NCBI GenBank assembly: GCA_008692225.1
Contig: VICG01000009.1
Coordinates: 620,001-684,000 of the forward strand
Direction: 5' to 3'
Source of the DNA: Monilinia fructicola
Lineage: Eukaryota; Ascomycota; Leotiomycetes; Helotiales; Sclerotiniaceae
DNA length: 64,000 nt
In this document: positions 61,083-64,000 of the stretch, piece after piece
Position numbering within the stretch: position 1 is the first letter of the stretch
How the letters are laid out: every line of letters begins with the position of its first letter
Notes under the pieces: generated by a model
Seen by the model: only the letters and a program-made list of their open reading frames with translations
Databases searched by the model: none
What the model was told of the DNA's origin: nothing
Translations under genes and position numbers: made by a program

Positions 61083-62726
61083 ATGCTAAGTCTCCAATCT
61101 CCTGTGCTGGCAGCAGCACAGGGCAAGATACAGTCCACACATCGACGAACACATTCCTTAACCCCAGATACATCTCGAACTACCTCACCATCGAAGAAAG
61201 TATGGGCGGAAAGCTATTTTGCAGATGAGGCATCCGGAGGCACAAATCAGAACAGTATCGAAGAATCCATTCCCTTGCCTGCAACTACCGCCCTCACCTC
61301 AAGCAATAATTCAGTGTCGTCTGATGAAGAGAGAACTCCTTCCCGACCCCCTCGAACACACCAACGCTCTCTTACACAATTGTTACCTTCCTGGAGTACA
61401 CGTTCAAACCCTCATAGTCCACATAGATCCGCGGATACTCATCTAACGAAGGAGGATCGACCTTTGGAATACATGGCGTCGTTGACTGGAGATAAGGGTG
61501 GTCATCTAAGGGTTGTCGATAGGTCAAAGGGGGGAAGAAGCGGTTGGTTTGGTGGTTCTTCAACTGCCGAAGTTGCAGGATCAGAACAAGATGAATCGGA
61601 CTCGAAAAGACCATCGGCTAGAGAACCTTCGCCAAATCGAAAACTCAAGAGGATGAGTACTCTTCCCGTCCCTGATATCGAATCTCCTCCTGCGAAATCA
61701 ACTGGCACTTCGGTATTTGGGTTTTTCTCTTCCCAAAAGACTCCTCCCAAACCAATTCAATTGCCTACAGATTTGAACGATGATGAATATATCAAGCTTG
61801 ACATTCACTCATCACTCTTTCCATCTGGTCAAACCGATCCCTTTTCGCCCGCCGCCTTTAAGAACCTTCTCCTCAATGCGGAAGGTCTCTTGCTAAAGCT
61901 CCAAACTGCCTACAAACTCCGCACAATTGAGTACCATGAAATGAAAGCCGAGAAGGATGCTCAGGGAGACGAACTCGAAGAAGCCGAAACCCGCGCTAAA
62001 CACCTCAAACTTCAACTTGAGGACATGGCCAAGAAATTTAACGAACAAGATACAGCCATGGAGGAACTAGTAAACCAACTCGCTGGAGAAAAACAGGCCC
62101 GCATGGATGAGAGGGACCAGATTATTGCTCAGATGAAGAGAGCTGAAGAAGCAGAGAGGATTTCAAAACATCGTGCAAGCTGTTGTTCCACAGCTGGGGA
62201 AGAGGATCTTGGAATTCCATCAGATGAGAAAGCAAAATGGAGGAAAAGTGCAGGTAGTACCGACTTGGGCAGTGAAAGTGATGATGATACCGCAAGTCGT
62301 GGTGGAGAAAGTGTCTTTTCTAGGAGCAGAAGTCCCACTTTTACAGTCTCAACTATCATGACTAGAGATAGTACAAGAGATAGTATAAGAGACAGTATCC
62401 CAGATATTCCTTCACCTCTTGGACGTGTTGGCACTTTACAAAAGGATGCTCAATTCACCAGCAACCCCACGATAGTTATTCCAACAAAACCAAAACCACA
62501 AACCTCGGCTTTCAAGAAGATTCTGGGAATTGGCTCTAGCGAACCAAGTCCGACAAATGGGTGTTCAAATTGCAGTGGCCAGGGAGCATCAATGGCATGG
62601 GATACAGTAGGGTTGCTGAGAGCCGAAAACAAGGGTTTGAAGGATAGAGTCGGTGAGCTTGAGGGAGCTGTCGAGGGGGCGCTGGACATATGTGGAGGTC
62701 TGTTTCCTGCTGGCTCAGGCTCATGA
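61083..62726 (+). CDS. Coiled-coil protein of unknown function
   Basis: Single uninterrupted 547-residue frame with normal codon use. Residues 1-230 are Ser/Thr/Pro-rich and disordered with basic patches (THRRTHS). From about 232 a compact region follows (NDDEYIKLDIHSSLFPSGQ, FSPAAFKNLLLNAEGLLLKLQTAYK), leading into a coiled coil of about 100 residues (TIEYHEMKAEKDAQGDELEEA through MKRAEEAERISKH). Then another Ser-rich linker, and a C-terminal helix (GLLRAENKGLKDRVGELEG) near a CSNCSGQG pair of cysteines. The N-terminal MLSLQSPVL lacks a hydrophobic core long enough for a signal peptide. Looks like a conserved fungal scaffold or cytoskeletal-type protein; I do not recognise a named family. 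Confidence 0.82.
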   Translation: MLSLQSPVLAAAQGKIQSTHRRTHSLTPDTSRTTSPSKKVWAESYFADEASGGTNQNSIEESIPLPATTALTSSNNSVSSDEERTPSRPPRTHQRSLTQLLPSWSTRSNPHSPHRSADTHLTKEDRPLEYMASLTGDKGGHLRVVDRSKGGRSGWFGGSSTAEVAGSEQDESDSKRPSAREPSPNRKLKRMSTLPVPDIESPPAKSTGTSVFGFFSSQKTPPKPIQLPTDLNDDEYIKLDIHSSLFPSGQTDPFSPAAFKNLLLNAEGLLLKLQTAYKLRTIEYHEMKAEKDAQGDELEEAETRAKHLKLQLEDMAKKFNEQDTAMEELVNQLAGEKQARMDERDQIIAQMKRAEEAERISKHRASCCSTAGEEDLGIPSDEKAKWRKSAGSTDLGSESDDDTASRGGESVFSRSRSPTFTVSTIMTRDSTRDSIRDSIPDIPSPLGRVGTLQKDAQFTSNPTIVIPTKPKPQTSAFKKILGIGSSEPSPTNGCSNCSGQGASMAWDTVGLLRAENKGLKDRVGELEGAVEGALDICGGLFPAGSGS

Positions 62727-64000
62727 GATGGATAATTGGAAGAACATTTACTCTCACACTAGCTTCTAGCTGGTTAATCGACTTGGACATCACCACGATG
62801 ATGAAATTCATAATAACAAAAAAAACCACTGATGACCGACAACGACCGATCGATTCAACTGCAGTTTATATTATACCCCCTTCTTGTTACCAATACTTTT
62901 TTCTTTTCTATTTTTGGCTTTCGTGCACTTTGCTACCATTGGTTAGCTAGCTTTTGGTAGTTGCTTGTCACTGCCTTCGCTTACCTTTTGGACATTTTCT
63001 TGGACCTGAACTTGGTTTTGGCATACACATGGCACACACTTGCAAGACATTTGCTCACCCTGGCTCAATTACACTGGTGGATAGCATAGTATAGGAGTTG
63101 ACGGGTTTTCGTTGTCTATGACCCTTCTTTAAGAATTATGGCTGTGAAGGATTTGAAGTATTCTGTCCTGTCTTGTCCTGTCTTGTCCTGTCTTGTCCTG
63201 TCTTGTCCTGTCTCGTCCATGACTTAAGGTTGCAGGCCCAGGTTAACGCATGCATCTAGAAAGCGGTCGGTAAATGAATTAAAAAAGGACACCTAGGATC
63301 AACTCTGTTACTTATATGCATTTCGTGATGTTCTGATGTTGACCGAAACTCTGACTACTGTGGGAAAGGTAAGATTACATATGACGTGAACAAATTTACG
63401 CCAGTTCAATTTCACCTCAGCCTCCTCACCTTGGTTGATATCTACCAGTCCCAGAGAATATCTCACCTAGCCAGAGAAACAGGTTCACCCAGACTATAGG
63501 AAAATGTGTTTCATCAGATCAATTGTAGATTCTGTACCCACTTGACAAATCCACTTGACAAAAGGTCATCCTACTTACTAGTTTCTCTTCTGCCTCCTCT
63601 GTTGACTTGCCGTAACATTTACAACTACATACCTATCTCACCATGTGTTATACGTTAGATTATCTATCCCCCATGCCAGTCAATGAGAAGACATCTGCGA
63701 ATTCCCTTTTCCCTTCCCAGTGCGGGGTGCCTCGATGCGTTCTCTTCTACCATCCTTTGTAACCCTGATGACATGATTATTCTATGGATCATGGAGCAAC
63801 TTGTATTTCAGCGCTTCTGCTTTACAGGATCACGAAAGATCATTTCAATACATAGTCACGTCATGATACAGGTAAGGTATCCGAGTATGCAATGTACTAT
63901 CAATTTGATCAGTACCGAGTCAATCAATTCCACAGAAATATGCTATAATGCTAAGCTAAATAGCCAACGTGCGCACGAAATTCAATGATATCAAGCAGCT
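62727..64000. other. 3' flank and intergenic region to the window end
   Basis: No gene supported. A TGTCCTGTCT-type array lies at 63164-63214. Confidence 0.5.
63164..63214. repeat. 10-bp minisatellite (TCCTGTCTTG)n
   Basis: Five copies of TCCTGTCTTG, the last with one change. Confidence 0.92.

Noticed and set aside
1..64000. CRISPR arrays, rRNA, prophage or bacterial operons
   Set aside because: Eukaryotic gene structure throughout; repeats are plain micro- and minisatellites without spacers.

Overview
The window is nuclear DNA of a filamentous ascomycete (Pezizomycotina; a helotialean leotiomycete is my best guess from the protein sequences, but I cannot name a species). The evidence is: genes with several short introns (about 50-280 nt) carrying GTAAGT/GTATGT donors, CTAAC-like branch points and YAG acceptors; CT-rich promoters; no operons; eukaryote- or fungus-specific families; and long intergenic stretches full of simple repeats.

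Layout, left to right: HUT1-type nucleotide-sugar transporter (-, cut by the window edge); coactosin-like actin-binding protein (+); three-KH-domain RNA-binding protein (-); TBC Rab-GAP of TBC1D5 type (-); aftiphilin-like AP-1/clathrin accessory protein (+); Msg5-like MAPK phosphatase (-); a 9.8-kb gene desert (15.5-25.4 kb) with microsatellites, minisatellites, palindromic motifs and one 233-bp TA-flanked MITE; a large Ser/Arg-rich fungal protein (+); tRNA 2'-phosphotransferase Tpt1 with RGG tails (+); a tandem dsRBD protein (-); an Xaa-Pro dipeptidase/aminopeptidase (+); a 3.4-kb gap; a DUF8004-type protein (+); an EBP-type sterol isomerase (-); a WDR8/WRAP73 WD40 protein (-); a MoaA-MoaC fusion for molybdenum cofactor step 1 (+); a secreted repeat and cupredoxin-like surface protein (+); an RRM-like protein (+); a coiled-coil protein (+). 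The last 10 kb is gene-poor.

These are mostly unlinked housekeeping functions: trafficking (TBC, aftiphilin-like), RNA metabolism (KH, Tpt1, dsRBD, RRM), signalling, ER sterol and sugar metabolism, and cofactor synthesis. I see no biosynthetic cluster, CRISPR array, rRNA or convincing tRNA. The most notable points are a Moco gene broken in four places, a pattern of one-base frame breaks (often in homopolymers) in several genes that suggests assembly indels, the MITE, and a family of short palindromic motifs confined to non-coding DNA. Exon ends were placed by eye from splice signals and reading-frame continuity.
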